The notes: a model not told the origin generated them from the sequence alone. Shown: positions 19,528-29,416, counted from the first letter of the stretch. The stretch: 58,955 nucleotides of DNA from Keguizhuia sedimenti (GCA_030715135.1 JAUYVH010000018.1:1-58955), one strand, 5' to 3'. Translations and numbers: made by a program.

Positions 19528-19528
19528 A

Positions 19529-19603
19529 TCAGACAACACCGATTAGTGACAGAATGATATACACAACTACCACCAAGCCTACGATATAGATAACTGATCT
19601 CAT
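19529..19603 (-). CDS. Single-span membrane micropeptide, 24 aa
   Basis: MRSVIYIVGLVVVVYIILSL plus four more residues: a basic residue followed by one uninterrupted hydrophobic span. It is preceded by CCTGGAAGG with 7-base spacing and followed two bases after the stop by a strong terminator, so both ends of a gene are present. Similar tiny hydrophobic peptides starting MRSxIYIVGLVVVV occur in Burkholderiales as far as I recall. Function unknown; a membrane-stress or regulatory peptide is possible. Confidence 0.7.
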   Translation of the reverse strand: MRSVIYIVGLVVVVYIILSLIGVV

Positions 19604-19829
19604 GGTTGTACCTTCCAGGAGGATTTAAAGGGAAATACTCCTGATTAGGCGCCCGGGACCAGCTAACGTTCGTCCCTTTATATTGATCAATCCTAAAGGG
19701 TGTTGCAAAGTGCGCACCCACCCCGTACTGCTCTTTCTTTAAAGGGCAATCGCCATAAGGGTCGCTCGCAACTTGGAGTCAGGTTTTGATTTAAATATCG
19801 GCCAGAAGCTTAAAACAGCACTTTAATGG

Positions 19830-20171
19830 TCAGTAAATATGGCGTACGCGCTCAATACACTGTTCTGCCTGAATTTGCGCCGATTTCTGGATTAAAGCTT
19901 GCTGGAGCAAGAACTCTATTCGTGACCTGTCCTTGAAATATCCATTAGGCAGTGCAGGATCCAAAAAACATTCAAGAACCTCGTCCGGCAAATACTTGGC
20001 CTGATAATCGGTGGCTCTGCGCATGGCAGAGGCAAACGAAGGATTGTCCAGATCGTCCGGAGTGAAAGCTTTCCCTTCGCTCAGCAAGCGATGCACGTTT
20101 TCATCAAGTGCATCCATGATAAGTCCAAACCAGCAACTGACCCGCCGCTCGAATTCATCTTGATCAATCAT
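19830..20171 (-). CDS. Hypothetical protein
   Basis: A 113-aa soluble, mostly helical and acidic protein (MIDQDEFERRVSCWFGLIMD...). The ATG at 20171 has GAGGAC about 6 bases upstream and is preferred over the ATG at 20198. No motif recognised. Upstream 20172-20403 shows no other gene. Confidence 0.6.
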   Translation of the reverse strand: MIDQDEFERRVSCWFGLIMDALDENVHRLLSEGKAFTPDDLDNPSFASAMRRATDYQAKYLPDEVLECFLDPALPNGYFKDRSRIEFLLQQALIQKSAQIQAEQCIERVRHIY

Positions 20172-20403
20172 GGCATGTCCTCGCAAAAGAACTTCCATGC
20201 TTTGTAGACTGATAATTTTCTCTAACGTTCAGCGGTAGCAGGTTGGTCCGCATAAAGTCGGTCTTTTTCACATAAAGTCCTGCCAGCCATACTGTGAAGC
20301 GATTTCAGGTTCTATATGTTGATACCTCTGAACCCTAAATTCAGGAAATTTCCGCAGGGAACCTAAATGTCAGTCTCTTTCATCGAACCATATCAACGAA
20401 TGT

Positions 20404-21741
20404 TTATCGAAAACCGAATAATTCATGATGAAACCGCCTGAGCGGAAAGCCTCGTGTCTCCATCTCGCCGCTTAATGCCTGAGCAAAGGGCTCGGGACCG
20501 CAAAACCAGATATCGGCAGCCATCCAGTCCGGCACCATCTTTTCCAGGCGATCCAGACTGAGCTTGCCTTCGCGCGACGACAAGACAAGGTGAAAACGCA
20601 CACTGGTTCGCCTGGCGAGCTGTTCGATATTCTCAATGAATTCCTGCGACGGCGCATTGGTTGAATAGATCAGATCGATCTGGCAGGTATTTCCTGTATC
20701 GGCCAGATCCTGTAGCCGGGCCATAAACGGAGTGATGCCGATACCGCCGGCGATCCAGATTTGTCGCGGACGCGCTCCATGAAAATCGAAGCGTCCGTAC
20801 GGTCCTTCGATCGTCACCGGGTGACCTGGAAAGAGTTGTTCCGGAAGTTTTTTCGTATAGTCGCCCAGGCCCTTGATGCTAAACATCATACGGCCATCCC
20901 CGTGCCACGCCGATGAAATGGTGAATGGATGGTGTCCCTCGCCGCCGCCAAAATCCACAAACGTAAACTGCCCGGCATGGTGTCCCTGCCATGCGGTCGC
21001 AAGCTGGACTTCAACATCCAGGACAGTATTTTCATTGTTGTAGTTCAGAGACTGAACGGTGCCGTATGCGCGCCGGGATTTTCCTATTCGCCCAAACAGA
21101 GACGCCACTGCTGCCGCAGAACCGGCCAGCATCAGCACTGCCATGCTAAAGCCAAGCGGCTCGCTCCAGTAGGACCGGTCCATCAAGACTACCGAGTGAA
21201 ACACAAGCATCAAATAGGTAGGCGCCATCAATCGATGGGCCTTAAAGAAATAACGGTAAGGGAATGTTTTCCAGAGAGCGATCGCGACCAATATCAACAG
21301 CAGGTAAAACCCCCACTCCCCCAGTTCGGTGGCGGGCTCCCTTAATTCCCGAAGCGCGTCAGTCCAACTGCTGCCTTCGGTCATGGCGGCTGAGCTCCTT
21401 CGCGGACGCTCCAGCCAGCCCCGACGTGCCATCTGGCGTGGAGCATTCTCCAGCAGCCAGTGTGTCAACGCAAACAGTGCCGCGCCAATCCCATACCATT
21501 TGTGAAGCCGGTAGAAACGATCAAGTCCGCCAAGTGCGGGCTCAATCTGTACCGGCCGTGCAGCCAGGATCAGGGCGAACGACATGTAGCCGATCGCCAG
21601 TATCCCGGTAAGATAAATCATCATGCGCCGTATTTGCCAGAAATCAGCGGCAGAGGCCCCGGGCGGCAGGCTAAGCAGCCATAGCGCGATGAGAGCAACC
21701 GTCGATGCCAGAAAAACAGCGATTAAGCGATTGAGGTGCAA
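20404..21741 (-). CDS. Ferric-reductase-like transmembrane flavocytochrome
   Basis: A 445-aa membrane oxidoreductase. The N-terminal half has six predicted helices (about 7-27, 41-60, 80-98, 141-160, 170-187, 196-215) with paired histidines suited to heme ligation (HKWYGIG...LTHWLLE and KAHRLMAPTYLMLVFHS). The C-terminal half is a ferredoxin-NADP reductase module with the FAD motif HPFTISS, the NAD(P) loop AGGIGITPFMARL and the terminal CGPEPF / FHHELFGFR. It moves electrons from NAD(P)H across the membrane, to ferric chelates or another acceptor. An Fnr-like palindrome lies 158 bases upstream, suggesting oxygen-linked control. Confidence 0.88.
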   Translation of the reverse strand: MHLNRLIAVFLASTVALIALWLLSLPPGASAADFWQIRRMMIYLTGILAIGYMSFALILAARPVQIEPALGGLDRFYRLHKWYGIGAALFALTHWLLENAPRQMARRGWLERPRRSSAAMTEGSSWTDALRELREPATELGEWGFYLLLILVAIALWKTFPYRYFFKAHRLMAPTYLMLVFHSVVLMDRSYWSEPLGFSMAVLMLAGSAAAVASLFGRIGKSRRAYGTVQSLNYNNENTVLDVEVQLATAWQGHHAGQFTFVDFGGGEGHHPFTISSAWHGDGRMMFSIKGLGDYTKKLPEQLFPGHPVTIEGPYGRFDFHGARPRQIWIAGGIGITPFMARLQDLADTGNTCQIDLIYSTNAPSQEFIENIEQLARRTSVRFHLVLSSREGKLSLDRLEKMVPDWMAADIWFCGPEPFAQALSGEMETRGFPLRRFHHELFGFR

Positions 21742-22367
21742 TGGAAGCTCCCTGAAGACATCATCAGCCAGGCCCCTTTTTCTATACGGAATCCAGGATA
21801 GTCCAGGCTTCGTCCATAACGATGAGCCGGTTCCTCTGGCGCACCATATTTTTACTGGCTCCAGTCCTTGAATGTAAATCTCCAGATCTGAGATTTGATT
21901 GACTCAAGTCAAAAAATTCCGCTTGCGCGGCATTCGCTATTCCAAGGGGCTGTATTTTTCGCTTACTCATCCCCAGACCGGATCCTCGTATTCTTGCAAC
22001 CGTGGACAATGCCGGAAAATTTATCTGCTTCTCGTATGACTTCAGATCCCCACAGCTCTGCTGAAGGCACTTTAAGCACCCTGTCAGGCCGGTAATCCCG
22101 AACCGCCAGCATCCTCCATGGAGTGGCAGAACACTGCTCTATATGATTATTTTGTAGATGCTCACGATTCTTCATTCGCCTGCGTTAAGAGAACATGGGA
22201 TACATGGCATCGTTTGGATCATGAAAAAGCAGTGATATCACGAATCGATTCCGATACAAGAAGTATTGAAATTACATGGACCTATGGATCTTCAGCCGGG
22301 AAAAGCATTCATAGTGACTGCGGCTCAATAAATACCCGTTTCAGAATTTTTTGGAAGGATTACGGCC
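21742..22367. promoter_or_regulatory. Divergent intergenic region, ferric-reductase-like gene / Usp
   Basis: A 626-bp spacer between divergent genes with no supported coding frame. It should hold both promoters. The only clear signal is the Fnr-like site at 21899-21912. Confidence 0.4.
21899..21912. promoter_or_regulatory. Crp/Fnr-type binding site (candidate)
   Basis: TTGACTCAAGTCAA is a perfect dyad of the TTGAY-N4-RTCAA type. It lies 158 bases before the ferric-reductase-like start and 455 before the Usp start. It resembles the sites upstream of nosZ and of the Usp at 53657, but with GTCAA half sites. Confidence 0.5.
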
Positions 22368-23291
22368 ATGTCTTTGATCCAAAATATCCTGGTTGCAACC
22401 GACTTTTCAAAAGGCGCCGATAAAGCCGTAGAGCGCGCTGCATTACTGGCTGCGATTTACCAGTGTAAAAGAGCAGAACTAATCACAATAAATGAAGGAG
22501 GAAAGCCGCAGACCGCCTTTGGAATCAAGGACAGCGTGTTTGACGCGATTTTGCGCAGTATTACGGAGACCGCATGCGAGGATCTGAGATTAAAAGCTGC
22601 TGAATTGCGTGCCAGGTACGGCATAGAGTTCGCCTGTACATTCAGGTTCGGCCAGGCTTCAAAAGAAATAATCAATCGCGCGGAGGAGATGGATGCGGAC
22701 TTGATCATCACAGGAGCGCATGAAAGGAATCTGCTCCCTGACTTTCTCTTTGGCACGACGACCGATAAGCTGATCCGTCTATCCAGGCGCCCTTTGCTTA
22801 TCGTCAAAAGCGATTCCACGGCAGATTACCGCCATATTCTGGTGCTTGTTGATTTTTCAGAGGACTCAAAACAGGCCGCCAAGATAGCTCTATCTGTTTC
22901 ACCCTCCGCTTCTTTTGTTTTTCTCCATGCTTGTGAAGTGGAATACGAGGGAAAAATGCATTTTGCAGGCGTTGACCAAACCGTTATCGATGGCTATCGA
23001 CTGAATGAGTACGAGCATGCCCGTTCGGCACTGCGGAATGTTATTGAGGAACTCCATGTGCCGGATCGGCTCATCACAGAACACTTGGTTTTCGATAAAC
23101 CCGGCGTGGCCGTGCGTAAGTATGCCGAACAGGCCAACCCGGATCTGATTGTGGTCGGGAAACACGGGCGGTCTCGCATAGAGGAATTGCTGATCGGAAG
23201 CGTCACGCGCGAAACGATTGCAAGGACAAAATGTGACATTCTCGTTGTGCCGCCCTTCGCTAATCGGGAGCATGGTGCATTCATGGTTTAA
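22368..23291 (+). CDS. Universal stress protein, tandem UspA domains
   Basis: A 307-aa protein with two Usp domains (about 1-142 and 148-297). Domain 1 starts ILVATDFSKGADKAVERAA and has TGAHERNLLPDFLFGTTTDKL. Domain 2 starts ILVLVDFSEDSKQAAKIAL and ends with the standard nucleotide loop VGKHGRSRIEELLIGSVTRE. A strong Shine-Dalgarno (GGAAGGA) precedes the ATG. The next gene, also Usp, follows after 40 bases and is probably cotranscribed. Confidence 0.92.
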   Translation: MSLIQNILVATDFSKGADKAVERAALLAAIYQCKRAELITINEGGKPQTAFGIKDSVFDAILRSITETACEDLRLKAAELRARYGIEFACTFRFGQASKEIINRAEEMDADLIITGAHERNLLPDFLFGTTTDKLIRLSRRPLLIVKSDSTADYRHILVLVDFSEDSKQAAKIALSVSPSASFVFLHACEVEYEGKMHFAGVDQTVIDGYRLNEYEHARSALRNVIEELHVPDRLITEHLVFDKPGVAVRKYAEQANPDLIVVGKHGRSRIEELLIGSVTRETIARTKCDILVVPPFANREHGAFMV

Positions 23292-23331
23292 CGTCGTGCC
23301 ACACAGTCTATGCGCGGCAAAAGGAAAAGAG

Positions 23332-23769
23332 ATGTTCAGAAATATTCTTGTGCCGATCGACGGATCTCCGCTATCCGCAAAGCCACTCGATTCTGCTTTA
23401 GAATTTGCCAAGGCCAATCATGGAAAGATTGTTGCGCTTTCGGTTTCCGAACCCCGCGTCTTCTACAGTAGTGATCCCGACGCTTCGAAACACGGCGATG
23501 TGCATGAAGACGCGAATCTGCAAAAAGCGCAGTTGCATCTTCAAAAAGTCGCAGAAACGGCCAGGAATGCCGATGTTGCCTGTGAAACGGTCATTGTGCA
23601 GTCAAGGACACCAGGGGAGGAAATCATCGATGTTGCAAACCATTACGGCTGCGATGCCATCTTCATGGCAACAAGAGGATCGTTTGGAGTCATCGAAAAG
23701 CTGTTCAACGAAAGCCAAACGCATAAGGTGCTGGAAGGCGCCTCGGTGCCCGTAGTCGTCTTTCCGTAA
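23332..23769 (+). CDS. Universal stress protein, single UspA domain
   Basis: A 145-aa Usp starting MFRNILVPIDGSPLSAKPLD with AAAGGAAAAGAG directly upstream. The frame is open back to 23218, but that extension overlaps the preceding Usp gene and has no start signal. The nucleotide loop is partly conserved (MATRGSFGVIEKLFNESQTHKVL). Likely cotranscribed with the upstream tandem Usp. Confidence 0.92.
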   Translation: MFRNILVPIDGSPLSAKPLDSALEFAKANHGKIVALSVSEPRVFYSSDPDASKHGDVHEDANLQKAQLHLQKVAETARNADVACETVIVQSRTPGEEIIDVANHYGCDAIFMATRGSFGVIEKLFNESQTHKVLEGASVPVVVFP

Positions 23770-24034
23770 AGCTCAATTCGATTGCGAAGCACCCGAATCA
23801 ATGCCGGAAATGTAGTATTGCCCGGAGATTTTCTGTTGCGTGCATATGCAGGTTTTTGCCGAATTCATGCCGATTTTTTAGCACCGGCATGATGCATTTG
23901 TGCCGACACGGAAAAAAGGTTTGCCGGAAGCCTGCGCAAGGTAAAAAGGAATATTACGACTCTGTTCTTGTGATGGCGTCAAACCTGGTTTGGCGACCTA
24001 TGTAGAATTATTTGTGTTTTACGGCCGGAACTAA

Positions 24035-26947
24035 ATGCCTATGCAATTGCTGACATTGATTCTTCTCCCATTTGCCGGAAGCGTCGTTGCCGCTTGCATG
24101 CCTGCCCAGGCACGCAACCGGGAAGCCGTGCTGGCATGCGTAATTACGCTCCTCGGGCTGGTGATGCTGTATAACGTGTATCCGGAGATTCGTGACGGGG
24201 ACGCGGTTCGCTTCGAAGTTGAGTGGTTACCGGCATATGGACTGGATTTCGTGCTGCGCATGGACGGCCTTGCCTGGATGTTTTCGATACTGATCCTGCT
24301 GATCGGCTTCCTCGTTGCGCTTTATGCCCGCTATTACATGTCCTCCGAGGATCCCGTCCCCCGGTTTTTCGCCTTCCTGCTGGCGTTCATGGGAGCCATG
24401 CTGGGTGTTGTGCTGTCCGGTAATCTCATCCAGCTGGTCGTGTTCTGGGAGCTGACCAGCCTGACCTCTTTTCTGCTGATCGGATACTGGCATCACCGGA
24501 TCGACGCGCGGCGCGGCGCGCGCATGGCTTTAACCGTTACGGCGACAGGCGGCCTGTGCCTGCTGGCCGGCGTGCTGATTCTGGGGCACATTGTCGGCAG
24601 TTACGATCTCGATATCGTTCTTGATGCGGGCGACAAGATACGTGCCCATTCCTGGTACGTCCCTGCACTGGTGCTGGTTGCAATTGGCGCACTTACCAAG
24701 AGCGCACAGTTCCCCTTTCACTTCTGGCTGCCTCATGCCATGGCGGCTCCCACGCCGGTGTCGGCGTATCTCCACTCGGCGACCATGGTCAAGGCCGGCG
24801 TCTTTCTGCTGATGCGTCTGTGGCCGGTACTATCCGGATCGCCTGAATGGTTCTGGATCATCGGCGGCGCTGGGGTCTGCACCATGCTGCTTGGCTCATT
24901 TGCTGCAATTTTTCAGCATGATTTGAAAGGCTTGCTGGCCTACTCGACTATCAGCCATCTCGGGTTGATTACCGTCCTGCTGGGTATCGCAACGCCGATG
25001 GCGCTGGTGGCTGCGGTTTTCCATACGCTCAACCATGCGACATTCAAGGCGTCGCTGTTCATGGCTGCAGGCATTATCGACCATGAAACCGGCACGCGCG
25101 ACATGCGCCGTCTGCGCGGCCTGTACCGGGCGCTGCCCTTTACCGGTACGCTGGCGATCGTGGCAAGCGGTGCAATGGCCGGCGTTCCCCTGTTGAACGG
25201 TTTCCTTTCCAAGGAAATGTTTTTTACCCAGACTGCGCTGGTGGGCGGCACCGAAGACTGGTCGATGTCGGTGGCGGCCGTTGCAATGGGCATGTTCAGC
25301 GTCGCATACTCGCTGCGCTTTATCAGTGTGTTCTACGGGCGGCTGGCGCCGGATCTTCCGAAAATTCCGCACGAACCTCCGCGCTGGATGCGCTTCCCAG
25401 TCGAGTTCCTGGTGCTGCTGTGCCTTCTTGTGGGAATTTTTCCCGGAGTGACGGTCGGACCGCGCCTGGAGATGGCGGTGCGTTCCGTGCTGGGCGAAAA
25501 GACGCCCGAATTTAGTCTTGCAATCTGGCACGGATTCAATCTTCCGCTCGTACTGAGCATCGGCGCGCTGATTTTCGGGATCATCTTTTATATCGTCCTG
25601 CGCAAATATTATGCGCTCGCGGCACGAGACGAGACGCCGGTGCTGAACCGGTTCAACGGCGGCCAGGCTTACGAAAATGTCATGACACGGCTTCGCCTGA
25701 GCGCCGCGTGGCTTGCACGCTGGCTGGGCACCACACGGTTGCAGCCGCAGTTGCTGCTGATAATGCTCTCCTTCGTCTGCCTGATTCTGCTGTTGGCGCG
25801 GCCATTGCCCGCAATAGACATGCCGGCAATCGGGTCCTTCGATCCGATGTTTGCCCTGATGTGGGCAATCGGCTGCATCTGCGCGGTGGCAGCCGCATGG
25901 CAGGCGAAATATCATCGGCTTGCCTCGCTGATCCTGGTAGGCGGAACAGGTGTTGTCACCAGCCTGACTTTCCTCTGGCTTTCCGCGCCCGACCTTGCGC
26001 TCACCCAGTTGATGGTGGAAACCGTTACTACGGTACTGATCCTGCTTGGCTTGCGCTGGCTACCGCCACGCATAACGCCTCGCGAACTGAATATTACGGT
26101 CCCGAAAAAAGTCTGGCTGCGTCGTTCGCGTGACATGCTGTTTGCCGTGTTCGGCGGGCTGGGCATCGCCACCGTCAGTTATGTGATATTGACCAAGGCG
26201 CCGACGGAGAACCTCGGTGACTTCTTCCTGTTGCGCGCCTTGCCCGAAGGAGGCGGGAGCAATGTCGTAAACGTCCTGCTGGTGGACTTCCGCGGTTTCG
26301 ACACCATGGGTGAGATCACGGTGCTTTCCATCGTGGCGGTAACCGTGTATGCGCTGTTGCGCCGCTTCCGCCCTGCACCGGAAAGCATCGCCATTCCGGT
26401 GCAGCAGGCCGATGACATTGATCCGGCGGTGAGACAGCTACCGGCCGAGCAGGCTGCCAGCGGTTATTTAATGGTGGCCGGCGTATACCTGAAATTCCTG
26501 CTTCCCTTCATGTACCTGGCTACCGTATATTTTTTCCTGCGCGGGCACAATCTTCCGGGCGGCGGTTTCGTGGCCGGTCTCATCTTTTCGGTCGCTATCA
26601 TCGTGCAGTACATGCTGGCAGGAACGATGTGGGTGGAGGCGCGCGTAACCCTGCGTCCGCATCGCTGGATTGCCTACGGACTTCTCATTGCGTGCCTGAC
26701 CGGAGCGGGAGCGTTCCTGCTTGGTTACCCTTTCCTGACCAGCCATACGGCGCATTTCCATCTTCCGGTGCTGGGAGAAATGCACCTGCCAAGCGCATTC
26801 TTCTTCGATCTGGGCGTGTTCGTTGCAGTGGTGGGCACGACCATGCTGATTCTGGTCGCGCTTGCGCACCAGTCGGTACGCAGCCACCGGCTTCCGCAGC
26901 AACCTATTAGCGACCCGCGGCAGCTTTCCAGCAGGAGGATTTCTTAA
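24035..26947 (+). CDS. mrpA: Na+/H+ antiporter subunit A (fused MrpA-MrpB)
   Basis: A 970-aa polytopic membrane protein, the NuoL-like subunit of the Mrp (Mnh/Sha/Pha) cation/proton antiporter that exports Na+ and supports pH homeostasis. The proton-pump core shows SAQFPFHFWLPHAMAAPTPV and YLHSATMVKAGVFLLMRLWP, with the family Lys and Glu residues. The C-terminal ~150 residues are an MnhB domain (FLRGHNLPGGGFVAGLIFS), so A and B are fused, as in PhaAB-type systems. It is the first gene of a tightly packed operon; its stop TAA shares its last base with the ATG of mrpC. Confidence 0.96.
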   Translation: MPMQLLTLILLPFAGSVVAACMPAQARNREAVLACVITLLGLVMLYNVYPEIRDGDAVRFEVEWLPAYGLDFVLRMDGLAWMFSILILLIGFLVALYARYYMSSEDPVPRFFAFLLAFMGAMLGVVLSGNLIQLVVFWELTSLTSFLLIGYWHHRIDARRGARMALTVTATGGLCLLAGVLILGHIVGSYDLDIVLDAGDKIRAHSWYVPALVLVAIGALTKSAQFPFHFWLPHAMAAPTPVSAYLHSATMVKAGVFLLMRLWPVLSGSPEWFWIIGGAGVCTMLLGSFAAIFQHDLKGLLAYSTISHLGLITVLLGIATPMALVAAVFHTLNHATFKASLFMAAGIIDHETGTRDMRRLRGLYRALPFTGTLAIVASGAMAGVPLLNGFLSKEMFFTQTALVGGTEDWSMSVAAVAMGMFSVAYSLRFISVFYGRLAPDLPKIPHEPPRWMRFPVEFLVLLCLLVGIFPGVTVGPRLEMAVRSVLGEKTPEFSLAIWHGFNLPLVLSIGALIFGIIFYIVLRKYYALAARDETPVLNRFNGGQAYENVMTRLRLSAAWLARWLGTTRLQPQLLLIMLSFVCLILLLARPLPAIDMPAIGSFDPMFALMWAIGCICAVAAAWQAKYHRLASLILVGGTGVVTSLTFLWLSAPDLALTQLMVETVTTVLILLGLRWLPPRITPRELNITVPKKVWLRRSRDMLFAVFGGLGIATVSYVILTKAPTENLGDFFLLRALPEGGGSNVVNVLLVDFRGFDTMGEITVLSIVAVTVYALLRRFRPAPESIAIPVQQADDIDPAVRQLPAEQAASGYLMVAGVYLKFLLPFMYLATVYFFLRGHNLPGGGFVAGLIFSVAIIVQYMLAGTMWVEARVTLRPHRWIAYGLLIACLTGAGAFLLGYPFLTSHTAHFHLPVLGEMHLPSAFFFDLGVFVAVVGTTMLILVALAHQSVRSHRLPQQPISDPRQLSSRRIS

Positions 26948-27291
26948 TGGAGGCTGTCATCGCGCTTTCCATCGGTGTCCTCTTTGGCTCCGGCATCTGG
27001 CTGATTCTTCGCCCGCGAACATTTCAAGTGCTGATGGGGCTTTTGCTGATGTCCTATGCGGTCAATCTGTTCATCTTCGTCATGGGGCGCCTCTGGATAA
27101 ATCGCCCTCCCCTGACAATCGGAAAAACCTTGCCGGATCCTTCGACCATCGCTGACCCGTTGCCGCAGGCACTGGTGCTTACCGCAATCGTGATCGGATT
27201 TGCGACGACTGCCCTGTTTCTGGTGGTGATGATCGGTGCACGCGGGCTGACCGGAACCGACCATGTCGATGGCAAGGAGCCCGATCAATGA
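26947..27291 (+). CDS. mrpC: Na+/H+ antiporter subunit C
   Basis: A 114-aa NuoK-like subunit with three membrane helices and the typical loop NRPPLTIGKTLPDPSTIADPLPQALVLTAIVIGFA. One base overlaps mrpA and four bases (ATGA) overlap mrpD, so translation is coupled within the Mrp complex operon. Confidence 0.95.
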   Translation: MEAVIALSIGVLFGSGIWLILRPRTFQVLMGLLLMSYAVNLFIFVMGRLWINRPPLTIGKTLPDPSTIADPLPQALVLTAIVIGFATTALFLVVMIGARGLTGTDHVDGKEPDQ

Positions 27292-28916
27292 ACCTGCCGT
27301 GGATCCAGCACCTGATCATCCTGCCGGTGCTGTTGCCGCTCGTATGCGGCGCAATCATGGTTCCGATCAGAGAAAACCGCTACCGGCTCAAGTTCAGCCT
27401 CAACGCGCTGTCCGTCCTGGCCCTTTTGGCAAACGCAATAGCGCTGCTGATACTTACCGATCAAGAATACTGGCCGCATGGAATCGGCGTCTATCTGGCT
27501 GCGAACTGGGTGGCCCCGTTCGGAATTGCGCTGGTTGCCGACCGCATGGCGGCTGCCATGCTGCTGCTTGCCGCCTTGCTTGCCGCCGCGGTGCTCCTGT
27601 ATTCAATGAAGCGCTGGAGCCGGATCGGAGTACATTTTCATTCCCTGTTCCAGTTTCTGCTGATGGGACTAAACGGCGCGTTCCTCACACATGATCTGTT
27701 CAACCTGTTTGTTTTCTTCGAAGTCATGCTGGCGGCATCCTATGGGCTGGTCTTGCATGGCTACAATGTCAGGCGTCTGAGGGCCGGGGTCCAGTACATT
27801 GCCGTCAATCTGCTGGCTTCACTGTTTTTCCTGATCGGCGTAGCGCTGATCTATGCCAGCACCGGCACGCTTAATATGTCGGATCTGGCCCAGCGTGTAG
27901 CGAAACTATCCAATGAAGAACTGCAGCTGCTGAAGATAGGCGCATCCGTGCTTGCCATCGCTTTCCTGGTTAAAAGCGCAATGTGGCCGCTTGGATTCTG
28001 GCTGCCTGCAACCTATTCGGCAGCCTCGCCGCCGGCCGCCGCAATGATGGTCCTCATGACCAAGGTCGGCGCCTACGTGATTTTGCGAATATGGGTACTG
28101 GTGTTTTCGGAAAACGCGGGCGAGGCTGCCCGGTTCGGCTTCGATTTCCTGCTATGGGGCGGGATGGCAACGATTGCCTTCGGCACTCTAGGCATGATGG
28201 CAAGCGAAACCGGTGACCACCTCGCGAGTTACGGCGCGATCGTGTCTTCCGGCATACTCCTGTCGATCATCGGCTACGGACAGCCCTCGCTGGTGGCGGC
28301 CGGTTTGTATTATCTGATCGCATCCACGCTGGCGCTGGCGACTTTCATGCTGCTGCTGGAACTGGTCGAACGCATCCGCTCGCCCGGCGCGGCAATCCTG
28401 GCCTTGACCATGGAGGCCTTTGCGGTGGAAGAAGCGCCTGGCGAACCGGTCGGAATCAAGATCCCGGCCACGCTGGCCTTCCTGGGCCTGTCCGTGATGG
28501 CGTCCGCACTCATCATTGCCGGCCTGCCGCCCCTGCCTGGCTTCATTGCCAAGTTCGGCATGTTTCACAGCCTGCTGAATCCCGAAGGGGGAAGCGGCAT
28601 GATCACTGCATCAACCTGGACGCTGATGGCGCTCATTCTGGTATCCGGGCTGGCGGCGATCATCTCCCTGCTTCGCTACGGTGTGCGCATTTTCTGGGCT
28701 TCGGGCAAGGTTACGCCACCTACCCTGGCGCGTACGGAAGTCATGCCTATTGTTTTCCTTCTGCTGGTTTGCATCGTAATAACCGTTCAGGCAGGACCGG
28801 TTACCGGTTATCTGCAACGAGCCAATGAAGATTTGCACGCGTCCACGCGGTACATTGACCGGGTGCTATCGACACCTGCGGTGCCGGGCGTGGTCGGAAA
28901 GGAGAATGCGCAATGA
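27288..28916 (+). CDS. mrpD: Na+/H+ antiporter subunit D
   Basis: A 542-aa NuoM/N-like antiporter subunit with about 14 helices. Characteristic segments are FNLFVFFEVMLAASYGLVLHG with the conserved Glu, LLKIGASVLAIAFLVKSAMWPLGFWLP with the proton-channel Lys, and SPPAAAMMVLMTKVGAYVILR. Forms the second ion channel of the Mrp complex with MrpA. Overlaps mrpC and mrpE by ATGA junctions. Confidence 0.95.
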   Translation: MNLPWIQHLIILPVLLPLVCGAIMVPIRENRYRLKFSLNALSVLALLANAIALLILTDQEYWPHGIGVYLAANWVAPFGIALVADRMAAAMLLLAALLAAAVLLYSMKRWSRIGVHFHSLFQFLLMGLNGAFLTHDLFNLFVFFEVMLAASYGLVLHGYNVRRLRAGVQYIAVNLLASLFFLIGVALIYASTGTLNMSDLAQRVAKLSNEELQLLKIGASVLAIAFLVKSAMWPLGFWLPATYSAASPPAAAMMVLMTKVGAYVILRIWVLVFSENAGEAARFGFDFLLWGGMATIAFGTLGMMASETGDHLASYGAIVSSGILLSIIGYGQPSLVAAGLYYLIASTLALATFMLLLELVERIRSPGAAILALTMEAFAVEEAPGEPVGIKIPATLAFLGLSVMASALIIAGLPPLPGFIAKFGMFHSLLNPEGGSGMITASTWTLMALILVSGLAAIISLLRYGVRIFWASGKVTPPTLARTEVMPIVFLLLVCIVITVQAGPVTGYLQRANEDLHASTRYIDRVLSTPAVPGVVGKENAQ

Positions 28917-29407
28917 GAGCCTGGCTTCCTTCTCCATTCACGTCGGTCCTGCTGTTCGTGTTCTGGCTGACACTCAACCAGAGCGTCGAACCTGCCCATC
29001 TCGTGTTGGGAACAGTGCTGGCAATCGTCATTCCGGTGCTGACCAAACCACTGATGGAACCGGTAGGATTTCCCGTCCTGAAACGCCCCTTGGTATTGTT
29101 CCGCCTGCTCGGCATGGCGGTCGTGGAAATTGTCCGGTCAGCCTTCAACGTCAGCCGCATCATCCTGTTTGCCAAACCCGCAGGGCTTAATTCTCAATTC
29201 ATACGGATTCCGCTCGACCTGCGCAATCCGTATGGTCTGGCCGTATTGTCCTGCCTGATCAACTCCACTCCCGGAACGGTATGGACGGAAATGCTTTTGC
29301 AGGAGCATGAACTGGTATTGCATGTTTTTGACCTGCACGATGAGCAATGGTGGATCGATACCATCAAAACAAGGTACGAAAAGCCCTTGATAGAAATCTT
29401 TGAATAG
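28913..29407 (+). CDS. mrpE: Na+/H+ antiporter subunit E
   Basis: A 164-aa MnhE-family protein with two N-terminal membrane helices and a cytosolic domain. The family segment INSTPGTVWTEMLLQEHEL and the tail HVFDLHDEQWW are present. Required for assembly or activity of the Mrp complex in characterised systems. Overlaps mrpD by four bases. Confidence 0.94.
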   Translation: MRAWLPSPFTSVLLFVFWLTLNQSVEPAHLVLGTVLAIVIPVLTKPLMEPVGFPVLKRPLVLFRLLGMAVVEIVRSAFNVSRIILFAKPAGLNSQFIRIPLDLRNPYGLAVLSCLINSTPGTVWTEMLLQEHELVLHVFDLHDEQWWIDTIKTRYEKPLIEIFE

Positions 29408-29416
29408 GAGACATGA

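Noticed and set aside
22118-22423. Plus-strand frame running into the Usp gene
   Set aside because: Overlaps the strongly supported Usp start in another frame and reads as noise.
24896-25915. Long minus-strand frame (339 codons) opposite mrpA
   Set aside because: Gln/His/Arg-rich shadow of a membrane protein gene; no Shine-Dalgarno or family.
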